DNA of 59,170 nucleotides from Pseudomonadota bacterium (GCA_021798915.1 JAJZBM010000016.1:1-59170); one strand, 5' to 3'. Positions 7,133-17,101 are shown, counted from the stretch's first letter. Notes: generated by a model not told the origin, from the sequence alone. Translations and numbers: made by a program.

Positions 7133-7642
7133 TTAGCGCCCATTTTCGATGCCGGCGAGGTTTTTGGTGTCCGGCCGGCGGCGCAACCCTTCCAGAAGCA
7201 GAATGGCCACGCCACAGACGATGGCGGAATCCGCCAGGTTGAAAACATACCAGGAAATTCGCCCGATATGCACCTGTATGAAATCGACGACGGCGCCGAA
7301 ACGCAGCCGATCGACGATGTTGCCGACCGCCCCCCCGGCGATGGCACCGAGCGCGCCGGCGACCAGCGCGTTCTCGGCGCGGCCGAGCCAAACCCCGAGC
7401 GCGGCGACGATGACGAGGGCGCCGAGCACCAGCGCCGGGCTCGCCCAGGCGCCGAGCCCGTTCAACATCCCGAAGGTGACGCCACGGTTCCAGACCAAGG
7501 TGAAATTCAGCACCGGCAAAAGCACCAAACGCCCGCGCGCCGCGAGATCGAGCCCGTGCAGCACCCAGAACTTGCTCGCCTGATCGAGCGCGAGCACGAT
7601 CAACGCCACCACGACCCCGAGCGCGAAACGCCGCCCCTTCAT
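7133..7642 (-). CDS. lspA: Lipoprotein signal peptidase
   Basis: LspA is the inner-membrane aspartic peptidase that removes signal peptides from diacylglyceryl-modified prolipoproteins. The 169-residue protein has four predicted membrane helices and all conserved boxes: [10 protein letters not shown] (Asp20), NRGVTFGM (from Asn52), [10 protein letters not shown] with catalytic Asp111, and FNLADSAI with catalytic Asp138. The length is normal. Its ATG overlaps the ileS stop by 4 bp, so it is translated after ileS. The usual ileS-lspA pairing supports the call. Confidence 0.97.
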   Translation of the reverse strand: MKGRRFALGVVVALIVLALDQASKFWVLHGLDLAARGRLVLLPVLNFTLVWNRGVTFGMLNGLGAWASPALVLGALVIVAALGVWLGRAENALVAGALGAIAGGAVGNIVDRLRFGAVVDFIQVHIGRISWYVFNLADSAIVCGVAILLLEGLRRRPDTKNLAGIENGR

Positions 7643-10443
7643 TCCGCCGCCGCGCGGCAGACGAGCCCGGAGTCCACCGCATCCACGCAGCGCCGGCAGA
7701 GCTGCGGATGTTTTTTATCTTCTCCGACCTCTTCCAGCACTTTCCAGCAGCGCGCGCATTTCTGACCAGGGGCGGCGTAAGCACCCGGGTGCTGACGATC
7801 GTCCGGCCGTTGGAACGCCACCTTCGAGACGATCAGCACATCCGCCCAGGTTTCGGCATCGAGCAATTGGTCGTCACCATCGGCAAAAAAAAGCGCGCTA
7901 CTCGCCTGAAGCGATGAGCCGATTTTTCCCTCGACGCGCAGCCGCTCGATATTGCCGGTTGCGATGCGGCGAATTTCGCGGATTTTCTCCCATTTTCCCG
8001 CCAAACCGTCATCGCGCCACTCCGTCGGAATCGCGGGAAAAATTTGCAGATGCACACTCGTCTCTTCTCCGAAGCGCGCACACCAGGCCTCCTCCGCCGT
8101 GAAGCAGAGCACTGGCGCGAGCCAGGTGCAGAGCGTGCGATGGAGATGATCGAGAACGGTGCGGGCGGCGCGGCGGCGAAGCGCGTCCGGGCGGTCGCAA
8201 TAGAGTGAGTCCTTACGGATATCGAAATAGAAGGCGGAGAGATCGTTTGCACAAAAATTATGGATGTCGGGATAGACGCCGGTCCAGTCATAGGTTTCAA
8301 CGGCGCGGCGGATACGGGCATCGAGTTCGGTCACACGATGGAGAATATACCGCTCCAGTTCCGGCATCTCGTGGTATTCGACCCGCTCGGCCTCGGAAAA
8401 TCCATCGAGACAGCCGAGCAGCCAACGCAGCGTGTTGCGGAGCCGCCGGTAAAGCTCGGCCTGCTGCTTCAAAATCTCCTTGCCGATGCGAAGATCCTCG
8501 GTGGTGTCCGACATCATCACCCAAAGCCGCAGAATATCGGCGCCATATTCCTTCATCACCTCCTGCGGGGCGGTGACGTTGCCGAGTGATTTCGACATTT
8601 TGCGCCCCTGCTCGTCGAGCACGAAGCCATGCGTCAGCACCGCCTTGAACGGCGCACGCCCGCGCGTCCCCACCGCTTCCAGAAGCGAGGAATGAAACCA
8701 GCCACGATGCTGGTCGGAGCCTTCGAGATAGAGATCGGCCGGCCAGGGCAGATGGCGCGCTTCCAAAACGAAAGCATGGGTCGAGCCACTCTCGAACCAG
8801 ACATCGACGATGTCCATGACCTGTTCGTAGTCGGCAGGATCGTATTTCGTGCCCAAGAATCGCCCGGGCGACGAGGCGTACCAGGAATCCGCGCCTTCCG
8901 TCTCGAATGCGGCGACGATCCGCGCCATGACTTCGGGATCACGGAGCGGCTCGCCGGAAGCGCGATGGACGAAGACGGCGATCGGCACGCCCCAAGCGCG
9001 CTGGCGCGAGATGCACCAATCCGGGCGCGCGGCGACCATCGCGCCGATGCGGTTCCGCCCCTGTTCCGGCACGAAATGCGTCTCGGCAATCGCCGCCAGC
9101 GCCTTTTCACGGATACGCCCCTCGCCATCCATGCGGATGAACCATTGCGGCGTTGCACGGAAAATCAGCGGGGCTTTCGAACGCCAGGAATGGGGATAGG
9201 AATGGACGAATTCCTGGCGCCCGAGCAACGCGCCGGCGTTTCGCAATGCTTCGCAGACCGGATCAGCGGCTTTATAGACATGCAAGCCGGCGAACAGCGG
9301 CACCCAGGCATTGAACGTGCCGTCCGGCCCGACCGTGTCGGGCACTTCGAGATTATGCTGGCGACCGAGAACGAAATCGTCATCGCCATGCCCCGGCGCG
9401 ATATGGACGAAGCCGGTGCCCTGCTCGGTGGTGACGAAATCGGCGGCAAGCAGCGCCACGTCATACTCATAGCCGCGTCCGCGCAACGGATGGGCGGCAA
9501 TCAAACCGTGAAGCTCAGCCCCCTTCATCAGCCGTTGGAGATGATGCTGCGTGATGCCGGTCACCTGGCAAAACGCCGAGACGAGAGAGAGCGCCACCAG
9601 CAAATGATCGCCCCGCCGCACAGAGGATTGCGGCGCGACCTCATCCACACGCAACAGGGCGTATTCGATCTCCGCCCCATAAGCGATCGCGCGGTTGCCG
9701 GGCATCGTCCACGGCGTCGTGGTCCAGATCACCACCCCTGCCTCCGCCAGATCTCCCGGCGCATTGCGGAGCGGAAACCTGACGAAGATCGCATCGCTTT
9801 TATGGTCGTGATACTCGATCTCGGCCTCGGCGAGGGCGGTTTTTTCGACCGGCGACCACATCACCGGGCGCAGGCCGCGATAGAGCGCGCCGTTCATGAG
9901 GAATTTGCCGATCTCAGCGACGATCGCACTTTCCGCCGGAAAATCCATCGTCGCGTAGCGATGTGCGAAATCGCCTTCGACGCCGAGGCGCACGAACTCC
10001 GCTTCCTGCACGCCCATCCAGTGCCGCGCATAGGCGCGGCATTCGGCGCGGAAATCGAGGATCGGGACGGCGTCCTTGTCGCGGCCGGATTTGCGGTATT
10101 CCTCCTCGATCTTCCACTCGATCGGAAGGCCGTGACAATCCCAACCCGGAATGTAATCGGCGTCGAACCCGGCCATCTGGCGGGTGCGATTGATGACGTC
10201 TTTCAGAATTTTGTTGAGCGCCGTTCCGATATGGAGATTGCCGTTGGCATAGGGCGGGCCGTCATGAAGGATGAATTTCTCTCGCCCTCGTGATGCCGTG
10301 CGGAGTTTCTCCGATAGCCCGATCGCCTGCCAGCGGGCGAGGATTTGCGGCTCGCGCTTGGGCAGATCGGCGCGCATCGGAAAGCCGGTGCGAGGCAGGA
10401 ATACCGTGTCGCGGTAATCGGGGGTGGGATTTTCACTCATCAT
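7639..10443 (-). CDS. ileS: Isoleucyl-tRNA synthetase
   Basis: This cytoplasmic class I aminoacyl-tRNA synthetase charges tRNA-Ile. It has 934 residues, normal for the bacterial enzyme. The nucleotide-binding HIGH motif appears as NGNLHIGT (residues 69-74) and KMSKS at about residue 614, with the CP1 editing domain between them ([17 protein letters not shown]). The C-terminal zinc finger CARCWK...CRRC is present. Two adjacent Met codons start the frame and the second may be the true one. It lies 18 bp after ribF and overlaps lspA by 4 bp, forming the widespread ribF-ileS-lspA cluster. Confidence 0.98.
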   Translation of the reverse strand: MMSENPTPDYRDTVFLPRTGFPMRADLPKREPQILARWQAIGLSEKLRTASRGREKFILHDGPPYANGNLHIGTALNKILKDVINRTRQMAGFDADYIPGWDCHGLPIEWKIEEEYRKSGRDKDAVPILDFRAECRAYARHWMGVQEAEFVRLGVEGDFAHRYATMDFPAESAIVAEIGKFLMNGALYRGLRPVMWSPVEKTALAEAEIEYHDHKSDAIFVRFPLRNAPGDLAEAGVVIWTTTPWTMPGNRAIAYGAEIEYALLRVDEVAPQSSVRRGDHLLVALSLVSAFCQVTGITQHHLQRLMKGAELHGLIAAHPLRGRGYEYDVALLAADFVTTEQGTGFVHIAPGHGDDDFVLGRQHNLEVPDTVGPDGTFNAWVPLFAGLHVYKAADPVCEALRNAGALLGRQEFVHSYPHSWRSKAPLIFRATPQWFIRMDGEGRIREKALAAIAETHFVPEQGRNRIGAMVAARPDWCISRQRAWGVPIAVFVHRASGEPLRDPEVMARIVAAFETEGADSWYASSPGRFLGTKYDPADYEQVMDIVDVWFESGSTHAFVLEARHLPWPADLYLEGSDQHRGWFHSSLLEAVGTRGRAPFKAVLTHGFVLDEQGRKMSKSLGNVTAPQEVMKEYGADILRLWVMMSDTTEDLRIGKEILKQQAELYRRLRNTLRWLLGCLDGFSEAERVEYHEMPELERYILHRVTELDARIRRAVETYDWTGVYPDIHNFCANDLSAFYFDIRKDSLYCDRPDALRRRAARTVLDHLHRTLCTWLAPVLCFTAEEAWCARFGEETSVHLQIFPAIPTEWRDDGLAGKWEKIREIRRIATGNIERLRVEGKIGSSLQASSALFFADGDDQLLDAETWADVLIVSKVAFQRPDDRQHPGAYAAPGQKCARCWKVLEEVGEDKKHPQLCRRCVDAVDSGLVCRAAAE

Positions 10444-10461
10444 CGTCTCCGGGGCGCGAAA

Positions 10462-11406
10462 CTATGCGGAAGCGGCGGCGGCGTGGTCAAGCGCGGCGCG
10501 GGCAGAGGCGGCATCGGCGGCGATCTGCGCCTGCAAGGCGGCGAGATCGGGGAATTTGCGCTCTTCGCGGAGATAGGCGATGAGCCCGACGGTGATCGTC
10601 TGTCCGTATATATCGCCTGCAAACCCAAAAAGATGCGCTTCGAGCCTGGTCTCCGGGTCGCCGCCGAGGGTCGGCCGCCGGCCGAGATTGGCAACCCCCC
10701 CGAAACGCCGCCCATCGGCCAGCGCGACGGAAACGGCATAAACGCCGCGCGCCGGCTCGAGCACGCGCCCGAGCGGCAGATTGGCGGTCGGGAAGCCGAG
10801 CAGGCGCCCCCGCGCGTCGCCATGCGTGACCACCCCCTCGATCGCGAAGGGGCGGCCGAGCAAGGCGCTCGCGCGCTCGGGGTAGCCATCGCGTAGCAAG
10901 CGGCGGATGCGGCTTGACGATACCCGCCCCTCGGCATCGCTGAGGGGGGGCACGATCGAGAGCCCGATGCCCAGCGCCTCGGCACGCGCGGCGAGCAGCG
11001 CGACATCGCCACCGCGCCGGTGCCCGAAAGCGAAATCCGGCCCGCAGGCGAGATGGCGCGCGCCAATGCCCGCCGCCAGCACCTCGGCGATGAAGGCTTC
11101 GGCCGAGAGGTCACTGAAGGCGCGATCGAAGCGGAGTTCATAGAGCAGACGCACCCCATGCCCGGCGAGCAGCCGCGCCCGTGTCGCGCTCGGGGTGAGC
11201 CGGAACGGCGGATCATCGGGGCGAAAGACCTCGCGCGGGTGCGGCTCGAAGGTGAGCACCGCGAGCGGCGCGTCGGGGCGGGCGGCATGGGCGGCGGCGA
11301 TGACCTGGGCGTGGCCGAGATGGACGCCATCGAAATTGCCGAGCGCGACGCTGGCGCCACGCGCCTCGGGCGGCAGATCACGCCAAGTGTGGAAAATTTT
11401 TATCAC
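10462..11406 (-). CDS. ribF: Bifunctional riboflavin kinase / FMN adenylyltransferase
   Basis: RibF converts riboflavin to FMN and then FAD. The GTG at 11406 gives a 314-residue protein with a normal N-terminus (IKIFHTWRDLP); the frame stays open further upstream but without homology. The adenylyltransferase half (about 15-180) has ALGNFDGVHLGH, FEPHPREVF, LACGPDFAFGHRRGG and the SSSRIR motif. The riboflavin kinase half (about 185-310) has GRLLGFPTANL and the GVYAVSV strand. It is first in the minus-strand block with ileS and lspA, and divergent from the OmpA-type gene. Confidence 0.97.
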   Translation of the reverse strand: MIKIFHTWRDLPPEARGASVALGNFDGVHLGHAQVIAAAHAARPDAPLAVLTFEPHPREVFRPDDPPFRLTPSATRARLLAGHGVRLLYELRFDRAFSDLSAEAFIAEVLAAGIGARHLACGPDFAFGHRRGGDVALLAARAEALGIGLSIVPPLSDAEGRVSSSRIRRLLRDGYPERASALLGRPFAIEGVVTHGDARGRLLGFPTANLPLGRVLEPARGVYAVSVALADGRRFGGVANLGRRPTLGGDPETRLEAHLFGFAGDIYGQTITVGLIAYLREERKFPDLAALQAQIAADAASARAALDHAAAASA

Positions 11407-11556
11407 TGCGTCTCTTTTCCTGCGCCGGTCGGCGGGCTTCAAAAGGTTCTCTCGCCTCTTGCGGCGCGCAAGGCAAGGCCCTATTCGCGAGCCGGACGCC
11501 CGGAGACGGCAGGGAGCGGGGATCACGACGGATCCGAGACCCGCCAGGCATGGCAC

Positions 11557-11588
11557 GATATGGCAATCCGCGCGGATCGGCCCATATC
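11557..11588. promoter_or_regulatory. Dyad in the ribF/ompA intergenic region
   Basis: GATATGG at 11557-11563 and CCATATC at 11582-11588 flank a second palindrome, ATCCGCGCGGAT at 11566-11577. It lies 76 bp before the OmpA-type gene and 150 bp before ribF. It may be a regulator site or an RNA hairpin; no family is recognised. Confidence 0.3.
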
Positions 11589-11663
11589 AACGTGCTGTGC
11601 CTTGAGGTGTCGGGCCTTGAGCCATCCCGGCCGAGGCCAGGGAATGAAGAAGGGGCTGCTCGC

Positions 11664-12797
11664 ATGCGGCGTTGTTTCTGGCTGCTCGTCGGGGGGATAT
11701 TGTTGCCGTGCGCCGCCGGTGCCCAGCCCATCGAAGGGCTTTATGTCTCGGGCGGCGCCGGCGCCAATCTGTTGATGAACCAGCCGCTGACCCCGTCTCC
11801 CGCGCTTGGCGCGCTCGGCGGTGGCAATCTGCAATATAACGCCGGGCCGGCCTTCGAGGGCAGCCTCGGCTACGGGTTCGGCAACGGGTTCCGCCTCGAA
11901 CTCGAAGGCGACGAGATGATGAACACGCTCTCGGCCCGCGCCGGCGCGCTGCTGCCGAGCACGGTCTCCGGCTCGACGCAGGATTATGGCTTCATGGCCA
12001 ATGCCTTGTTCGATCTCGATATCGGCTCGCGCTATGTTTTCCCCTATTTCGGCGTCGGTCTCGGCTATCAGTGGACCAATTTCGGCAATCTCCGCGTCAC
12101 GACGCCGGCGGCGGGAAGTGATTTCACCGGCAACGGCACGGCGGGAAGCCTCGCCGGGCAGGGTATCGTCGGTATCGCCTTCCCCGTCCCCGGCGTGCCG
12201 GGGCTTTCGGTCACCACCGAATACCGCTTCCTCGGCCTGATCGGGCCGGAACATTTCGGCGCGACCCTCGGGCCGATCGGCGCCGCCGGGCACGCCATCG
12301 GCACCCAGGAAGTCTCCGACAACCTCAATCAGATGTTCATGCTCGGGCTCCGCTACGCCTTCTCGGTCAAGCCGCCGCCGCCGATCACCCCGGCCGCCGC
12401 CAGCCTGCCGCCAGCCGCCCCGGCGCCCGCCCCGGCACGAAGCTATCTCGTGTTCTTCGACTGGGATCGCGCCGATCTCAGCGATCGCGCCCGAGAGATC
12501 ATTGCCGAAGCCGCGGCGAACTCCGCCCATGTCGCCGATACCCGGATCACCGTGAACGGCTATACCGACCGGAGCGGGAATTCGGCCGCCAATCAGGCTC
12601 TCTCGCTGCGCCGGGCGGGCGCCGTCGCCGCCGAGTTGGTGCATGACGGGGTCGCGAAAGACGCGATCACCATCAAGGGGTTTGGTGAGACGCATCCGCT
12701 GGTCGCGACCGCCGCCGGAGCGCGCGAACCGCAGAACCGGCGCGTTGAGATCCTCATCGGCAACGGCGCCGAGGAGACGCAAAAGCCCCAGACCTAA
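11664..12797 (+). CDS. Outer-membrane beta-barrel protein with OmpA C-terminal domain
   Basis: The 377-residue envelope protein starts at ATG 11664, preceded by AAGGGG, with a signal peptide ending at CAAGA-QPIEG. Residues about 25-235 form an OmpA-like/Omp25-like barrel with alternating strands (GLYVSGGAGANL, YVFPYFGVGLGYQW, LSVTTEYRFLG). A Pro/Ala-rich linker (PPPPITPAAAS) leads to an OmpA peptidoglycan-binding domain (about 260-370) with YLVFFDWDRADLS, NGYTDRSGN, SLRRAGAVAAELV and NRRVEI. The protein links outer membrane to cell wall. It converges on flgL with only 5 bp between stop codons, leaving no room for a separate terminator. Confidence 0.93.
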   Translation: MRRCFWLLVGGILLPCAAGAQPIEGLYVSGGAGANLLMNQPLTPSPALGALGGGNLQYNAGPAFEGSLGYGFGNGFRLELEGDEMMNTLSARAGALLPSTVSGSTQDYGFMANALFDLDIGSRYVFPYFGVGLGYQWTNFGNLRVTTPAAGSDFTGNGTAGSLAGQGIVGIAFPVPGVPGLSVTTEYRFLGLIGPEHFGATLGPIGAAGHAIGTQEVSDNLNQMFMLGLRYAFSVKPPPPITPAAASLPPAAPAPAPARSYLVFFDWDRADLSDRAREIIAEAAANSAHVADTRITVNGYTDRSGNSAANQALSLRRAGAVAAELVHDGVAKDAITIKGFGETHPLVATAAGAREPQNRRVEILIGNGAEETQKPQT

Positions 12798-12802
12798 AAG
12801 CT

Positions 12803-13894
12803 TCAGACGTAATTGGCGAGCGAGAGGCTCTGGACGCTGGCGATGAGCTTGAAAGAGGCCTGAAGCTGGCTCTGCACCATGGTGAGATTGGAGAGCGTCT
12901 GCGCCATGTTGACGTCCTGGATCGAGCTGACCTGAGTGGTCAGCGCGGTCGTGACATTGCCGAGCGTCTTACTGCTCGCGGTCAGACTGTCCTGGGTCGC
13001 GCCCAACCCCCCCTCCTCATTGGCCATCGCGCTGATCGCACCGGTGAGCGAGGTTTGGATGTCATTGATCATGCCGGTGAAGCCCGGCGCGCTGGCGCTG
13101 GTGCTGGTGAGCGAGCCGATGACCGCGAGCCCGTGCATGAGATCGCGCATATAGGAGCCGGTGGTGTAAGGGCCGCTCGAGGTGACATAGGTATTGGCGC
13201 TGGCGAGCAGGCCGATGGAGGTGCTTTGGCCGGGCCCGGTCTCGGTGCTCGCCTGGAAATTCGCCGGTGGCGGCGAGAGGGCGGCGGAAAACGGCGATGT
13301 GCCGCCAGCCGACGGCAGGGTGTTGGAACTCGCGATAGCGAGCGTGGTCGCGATGGTCGTCGCGGCGCCATTGGTCGCGAGATTGCCGACCGCGGTTTGA
13401 ATCTGCGTGAAAAATGGCGAGGATAGGATATTGCCGGGATCGGGCACCGGCGGATTGCTCGCGTCCTGGCCGGCGAAAATATAGTTCGTGCCGTTTTGCG
13501 TATCGAGCAGATTGGCCACCTGCTGGAGATCGTTCTGCGCCTGCTCGGCCAATGTCGAGATCGAGGTGCCGGTGATGTTGTCGAGCTGCGCGGATATCCC
13601 GGAGGCGATTTTGCTGAGCTGATTCATCACCGTCTGGGTGATGCCGATATTGGTGTTCGCCGAAGTGATATTGGCAACATAGGTGTTGTTCTGGGCGATC
13701 TCGGCATTGAGATTGAGGTCGGTCAGGGCACCGGCGCCGAGGCCGGAATAGGTTTGCGAGACATTGCCGGTCGAGGCCTGCTGAGCCAGCGAATCGAGCT
13801 GGGTCTGGACCGAGCTTGCCCCCTGGATCAGCTCGCCGAGCGTCCCGTAGGACGATGGAGGAAGCGCATAATTGCCGGAGATCCCGCCGCTCAT
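12803..13894 (-). CDS. flgL: Flagellar hook-filament junction protein FlgL
   Basis: The 363-residue flagellin-related protein has conserved coiled-coil ends: an N-terminal region with LGELIQGASSVQTQLDSLAQQAS and LNLNAEIAQNNTYV, and a C-terminal region with TLSNLTMVQSQLQASFKLI and SLANYV. The centre contains GTNYIFAGQDA, typical of FlgL rather than filament flagellin. The gene order flgE-flgK-flgL identifies it as the second hook-associated junction protein (HAP3). It is exported by the flagellar type III system, so it has no signal peptide. It starts 15 bp after flgK and is the last gene of the operon. Confidence 0.92.
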   Translation of the reverse strand: MSGGISGNYALPPSSYGTLGELIQGASSVQTQLDSLAQQASTGNVSQTYSGLGAGALTDLNLNAEIAQNNTYVANITSANTNIGITQTVMNQLSKIASGISAQLDNITGTSISTLAEQAQNDLQQVANLLDTQNGTNYIFAGQDASNPPVPDPGNILSSPFFTQIQTAVGNLATNGAATTIATTLAIASSNTLPSAGGTSPFSAALSPPPANFQASTETGPGQSTSIGLLASANTYVTSSGPYTTGSYMRDLMHGLAVIGSLTSTSASAPGFTGMINDIQTSLTGAISAMANEEGGLGATQDSLTASSKTLGNVTTALTTQVSSIQDVNMAQTLSNLTMVQSQLQASFKLIASVQSLSLANYV

Positions 13895-13909
13895 CGGTCA
13901 TCCTTCCGT

Positions 13910-15439
13910 TCAGGCGTACATCAGGTCGCTTTGCAGCGTCGACCACATCGATTGGACCGTTGCCATGATCCGCGCATTGGCGCCATAGGCGTTCTGCAAC
14001 TGCACCATGTTCGCCATTTCGGTATTGATGTTGACGCCGGAGGCGGATTTGAAACTCGATTGCAGGCTCGATTGCATCGCCTGGGCATCGGTGAGATTGC
14101 TGCTGGTGGTCGCGATGTCGTTGGCTTGCGCACCGATCAGGGTGGACGCGAAATCGGTGATCGTCGGCGGCGCGGAGAACGGCGCGGAGAGATTGCCGAG
14201 CGCGCCGAGCCCGGTGACATTGCTTGCCGGTTGCGCGACACCCGATTGCACGTCCGCGCCGAAGGTATAGTTCAGCACCCGGTTGATCAGCGTCGTGAAG
14301 CCGGAGGGACCGGTGCTCGGGTTCGGGGTGAAGGCGCTGGCGCCGGTCGGGCTGCCGGTGATCGCATTGGTGCCGTTGGTGACCAGGGATGGATTGGTGA
14401 CCACCGCCGGATTGACCTGGATCTCGGCGGCAAAACCGACATAGCCGGATTGCGCCGGGGCGCCGGTGCTGGTGGGCACCGTGCCGCTGCCGTTGGTGAA
14501 CAGCGTCAGTCCCTGAGCCTGAAAGCGGCTCGCGGTATTCTGGGCGAATTCGTCGAGTTCCGCCTGGTAGGTCGGGATCGTGGTGTCGCGCAACTGGATG
14601 TCGGCGCCGATGCTGCCGCTGGTGATCTGATTGGTGACGTCAACGCCGTTCATCATGATCCCGGGGATCGTCCCGGGATAGGTCGCACCCGGCGCGATCG
14701 TCGCACTCGCCGTGGTCAGCGCCGCGCCGGCGCCGGTCGGCAGCACGAGACCGTTCTGGGTCGCGACCATGATGCCGCCATTGGCCTGCGGAATCGCCTG
14801 CGCCCCGATCAGTTGCGAGACCGTCTGCATCGCCGCATCGCGCTGATTTTGCAGATCGGCGACGCTTTGCCCGCGCGCGAGGTTGGAGATGATCTCGGTA
14901 TTGAGCGTGCCGATGCTGGTGAGCGCGGCATTGAGCTGTTTGAGCGAGGAGACGATATTGTTCTGCGCGGTTTGCCCGGCACTGGTGTAGGCGCTGCTGA
15001 GCGCATTGATGCTGGAGGCGAAGCTTTGCGCGTCGCTCACCACGCTCTGTTGGAGGGTCGCGCTATCCGGCGTGCCGAGCAGGGTGGAAAAGGCGTTTTG
15101 CAGGGCCCCGAGCTGGCTTGAGAGATCCCCCCCCTGCCCCGGCGTGCCGAGCGCCGCGTTCACCGGCTGCAACACGGTCTGCGTTTCCTGTAACGCGCTG
15201 ACATCGCCGTTCTGGGTCCAGAGATTGGCCTGGAGCTGCTGATTGACATAGCGGGTGACGGCCCCGCTCGCGACCCCCATGCCGACGCCATCGGCGGTCA
15301 GGCTCTGCTGCGTCTGGGTCTCGGCGGCATAGCCGGTGGTGCCGGCATTGGCGACGTTTTGCGACATCACCGCGAAATTGGCGCCGATATTGCCGATGCC
15401 GCTATTGGCGATCACCAGTGCCGTTTCGAGTCCCATCAC
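13910..15439 (-). CDS. flgK: Flagellar hook-associated protein FlgK
   Basis: The 509-residue HAP1 protein connects hook to filament. The N-terminal rod/hook signature is visible as ANSGIGNIGANFAVMSQNVA followed by NAGTTGYAAET. The D1 region resembles other FlgK proteins: GDLSSQLGALQNAFSTL and DLQNQRDAAMQTVSQLIG. The C-terminus INTEMANMVQLQNAYGANAR and ATVQSMWSTL is the conserved heptad region. It starts 25 bp after flgE and precedes flgL by 15 bp. The start has two Met codons. Confidence 0.95.
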   Translation of the reverse strand: MMGLETALVIANSGIGNIGANFAVMSQNVANAGTTGYAAETQTQQSLTADGVGMGVASGAVTRYVNQQLQANLWTQNGDVSALQETQTVLQPVNAALGTPGQGGDLSSQLGALQNAFSTLLGTPDSATLQQSVVSDAQSFASSINALSSAYTSAGQTAQNNIVSSLKQLNAALTSIGTLNTEIISNLARGQSVADLQNQRDAAMQTVSQLIGAQAIPQANGGIMVATQNGLVLPTGAGAALTTASATIAPGATYPGTIPGIMMNGVDVTNQITSGSIGADIQLRDTTIPTYQAELDEFAQNTASRFQAQGLTLFTNGSGTVPTSTGAPAQSGYVGFAAEIQVNPAVVTNPSLVTNGTNAITGSPTGASAFTPNPSTGPSGFTTLINRVLNYTFGADVQSGVAQPASNVTGLGALGNLSAPFSAPPTITDFASTLIGAQANDIATTSSNLTDAQAMQSSLQSSFKSASGVNINTEMANMVQLQNAYGANARIMATVQSMWSTLQSDLMYA

Positions 15440-15464
15440 GAAATCCCCTGCCGTTCGGCCGCGT

Positions 15465-16778
15465 TCACTGGATCATGTTGATTGCGGTCTGGAGCATTTG
15501 CGAGGCGGTGGTGATCGATTTGGCGTTGGCGCTGTAGGCCTGCTGGGCGACGATCAATTGCGTGAACTGGGTCGCGATATCGGTGTTCGACTGCTCGACC
15601 GAACCCACCACCAATCCGCCGGCGCCGTTATTGTTGGGTGCCTGGCTGCTCGGGTTGCCAGAACCGGCGGTGGCGGTGAAGGCCTGGCCGTTCTGGCTTT
15701 GCAGCGCATCGGCGTTGTTGAAGGTGGTGAGCGGCACTTGCGCGATGGTCAGCGACTGGCCGTTATTGTAATTGGCAACGATATTGCCCGTCGATTGGAT
15801 GGAAATCCCGGTAAACGCCCCGGCAGGCACGCCATTCTGGCTGAAATTGATCAGCGAATAGGTCGTGCCGGCGTATTGGGTGACGCCGTTGGCCTGGCCG
15901 AAATTGCCGAAATTCAAGCTGATCGGCTGTGTGCCATTGCCGAAATTGGCGTTGACGGTGAGGGTCGCCGGTTGCCCGGTGGTATAGGTCGAGGCGGTGG
16001 TGCCGGCGCCGGCGGTGATGCCGCTGATGGTACCGGCGGGCGCCGCGGCGTTGCCGGCCGTGGGGCCGAAATCCACCGTCGCGGTGCCGATCGTCGAAGC
16101 GGGTTGGTTGTTGGGCGAGGAAACGGTCACCGTCCATTGCCCGGGCGTTGCCGTCTGCGCCCAGTTGAGCGTCAGCGTCTGCTGCGTCCCGAGCGCGTCA
16201 TAGACCTGTACCTGCGATGACATCGGCGTCCCCGTGGCCGGAGTCGCGGGCAGGTTGGCGGAGAAATCGGCGGTCGAGGTCGCGACCGGATTGAACTGGG
16301 CCTGGTTCACCTGGATCGGCGCGAGTTTGTTCTGATCGGCGATGCCGGTCGCGGGATTGACCGTCCAACCCTGAAGATACTCGCCGGCGCTGTTCACCAG
16401 ATAGCCCTCGCTATTCATGGTGAAATCGCCGGCGCGGGTATAATATTGCAGCGGATTGAAGGTTGTCTGGCCGCTGGCATTGGTGCCGTTGGCCTCGGCG
16501 ACCGAGAAGAACCCCTGGCCGGAGATCGCCATCGCCAAGGGGTCGCTGCTTTGTGCGATCGTCCCCTGCACCTCGTTCTGATAGCTCGGCAGCGCCACCA
16601 CCGAGCCTGGCTCGTTCTGGGTCGCCGTGCTGTAGGTCAGGTAATCGACGAAATTGGTGTTCACGCCCTTATAGCCGGTGGTCTGGCTGTTGGCGATGTT
16701 CTGGCTGATATTGCCGAACGCATCGGACTGGGCGGTGAGGCCGCTGACGGCCGTGTTCAAGGCGCCGAAGATGGACAT
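15465..16778 (-). CDS. flgE: Flagellar hook protein FlgE
   Basis: FlgE polymerises into the external hook. The ATG at 16778 has a GGGGAAG ribosome site and begins MSIFGALNTAVSGLTAQSDA, followed by NISQNIANSQTTGYKG, the flagellar basal body rod signature. The 437-residue product also shows ISGQGFFSV, YYTRAGDFTMNSEGYLVN and a C-terminal NTDIATQFTQLIVAQQAYSA plus TASQMLQTAINMIQ. The open frame extends far upstream but without homology. A sigma-54 promoter candidate lies 60 bp upstream. It heads the flgE-flgK-flgL operon. Confidence 0.97.
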   Translation of the reverse strand: MSIFGALNTAVSGLTAQSDAFGNISQNIANSQTTGYKGVNTNFVDYLTYSTATQNEPGSVVALPSYQNEVQGTIAQSSDPLAMAISGQGFFSVAEANGTNASGQTTFNPLQYYTRAGDFTMNSEGYLVNSAGEYLQGWTVNPATGIADQNKLAPIQVNQAQFNPVATSTADFSANLPATPATGTPMSSQVQVYDALGTQQTLTLNWAQTATPGQWTVTVSSPNNQPASTIGTATVDFGPTAGNAAAPAGTISGITAGAGTTASTYTTGQPATLTVNANFGNGTQPISLNFGNFGQANGVTQYAGTTYSLINFSQNGVPAGAFTGISIQSTGNIVANYNNGQSLTIAQVPLTTFNNADALQSQNGQAFTATAGSGNPSSQAPNNNGAGGLVVGSVEQSNTDIATQFTQLIVAQQAYSANAKSITTASQMLQTAINMIQ

Positions 16779-16837
16779 GGTCTTCCCCTCTGGAATCCCC
16801 CGATGGGATCGGCGGACGGAACGGTCACGAGAGGGAA

Positions 16838-16853
16838 AGCAGGAACCGTGCCA
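16838..16853 (-). promoter_or_regulatory. Sigma-54 promoter candidate for flgE
   Basis: On the minus strand TGGCACGGTTCCTGCT matches TGGCACG-N4-TTGCT with one mismatch and correct spacing between the invariant GG and GC. It lies 60 bp before the flgE ATG. Hook genes of Caulobacter-type alphaproteobacteria are known sigma-54 targets. Confidence 0.8.
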
Positions 16854-16960
16854 AAACCCGCTCGGGCGCCTTTGCCGCCGATGCGCTGAAAATCCGCCGT
16901 GGCGTCGGCGCGGGCTCGGAATCCGGGGCCGGAATTCCACGCCGCCCGGCAGGGTTGACC

Positions 16961-16975
16961 CGGCAAGCTTTGCCG
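16961..16975. promoter_or_regulatory. Palindrome between divergent sigma-54 promoters, FlbD ftr-like
   Basis: CGGCAAGCTTTGCCG is a perfect dyad with 6-bp arms. It lies 108 bp from the flgE promoter candidate and 64 bp from the fliK one, the distance range of a sigma-54 enhancer. The CGGCAA half-site resembles ftr elements bound by FlbD in Caulobacter. No flbD gene is in the window, so the assignment is by resemblance only. Confidence 0.55.
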
Positions 16976-17038
16976 CCCGATACCGGCGAGACCACGTCGC
17001 GCCACGGCGGCGCCACGCCTCGGCATGGGGCCGCCGCT

Positions 17039-17054
17039 TGGCCCAGGGTTTGCA
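17039..17054 (+). promoter_or_regulatory. Sigma-54 promoter candidate for fliK
   Basis: TGGCCCAGGGTTTGCA keeps the invariant GG and GC at the correct spacing and the TTGCA -12 box; two bases of the -24 box differ from TGGCACG. It lies 48 bp before the fliK start. Together with the flgE site it would allow joint control from one enhancer. Confidence 0.6.
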
Positions 17055-17101
17055 CTTCTCGTTGCGGCCCAGCCGTCCCGGCCGGCCGGAGAAGTTTTCG
17101 C

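Noticed and set aside
7639-10293. Long open frame on the strand opposite ileS (8629-10293)
   Set aside because: Arg/His-rich composition without domains, fully antisense to a complete ileS; typical of high-GC codon bias.
11550-11566. TGGCACGATATGGCAA as a sigma-54 promoter for the OmpA-type gene
   Set aside because: The GG-to-GC spacing is one base short and the -12 box does not match.
13496-15121. 541-codon open frame antisense to flgK and flgL
   Set aside because: Low-information Arg/Gly-rich product with no homology; the flagellar genes on the other strand are complete.
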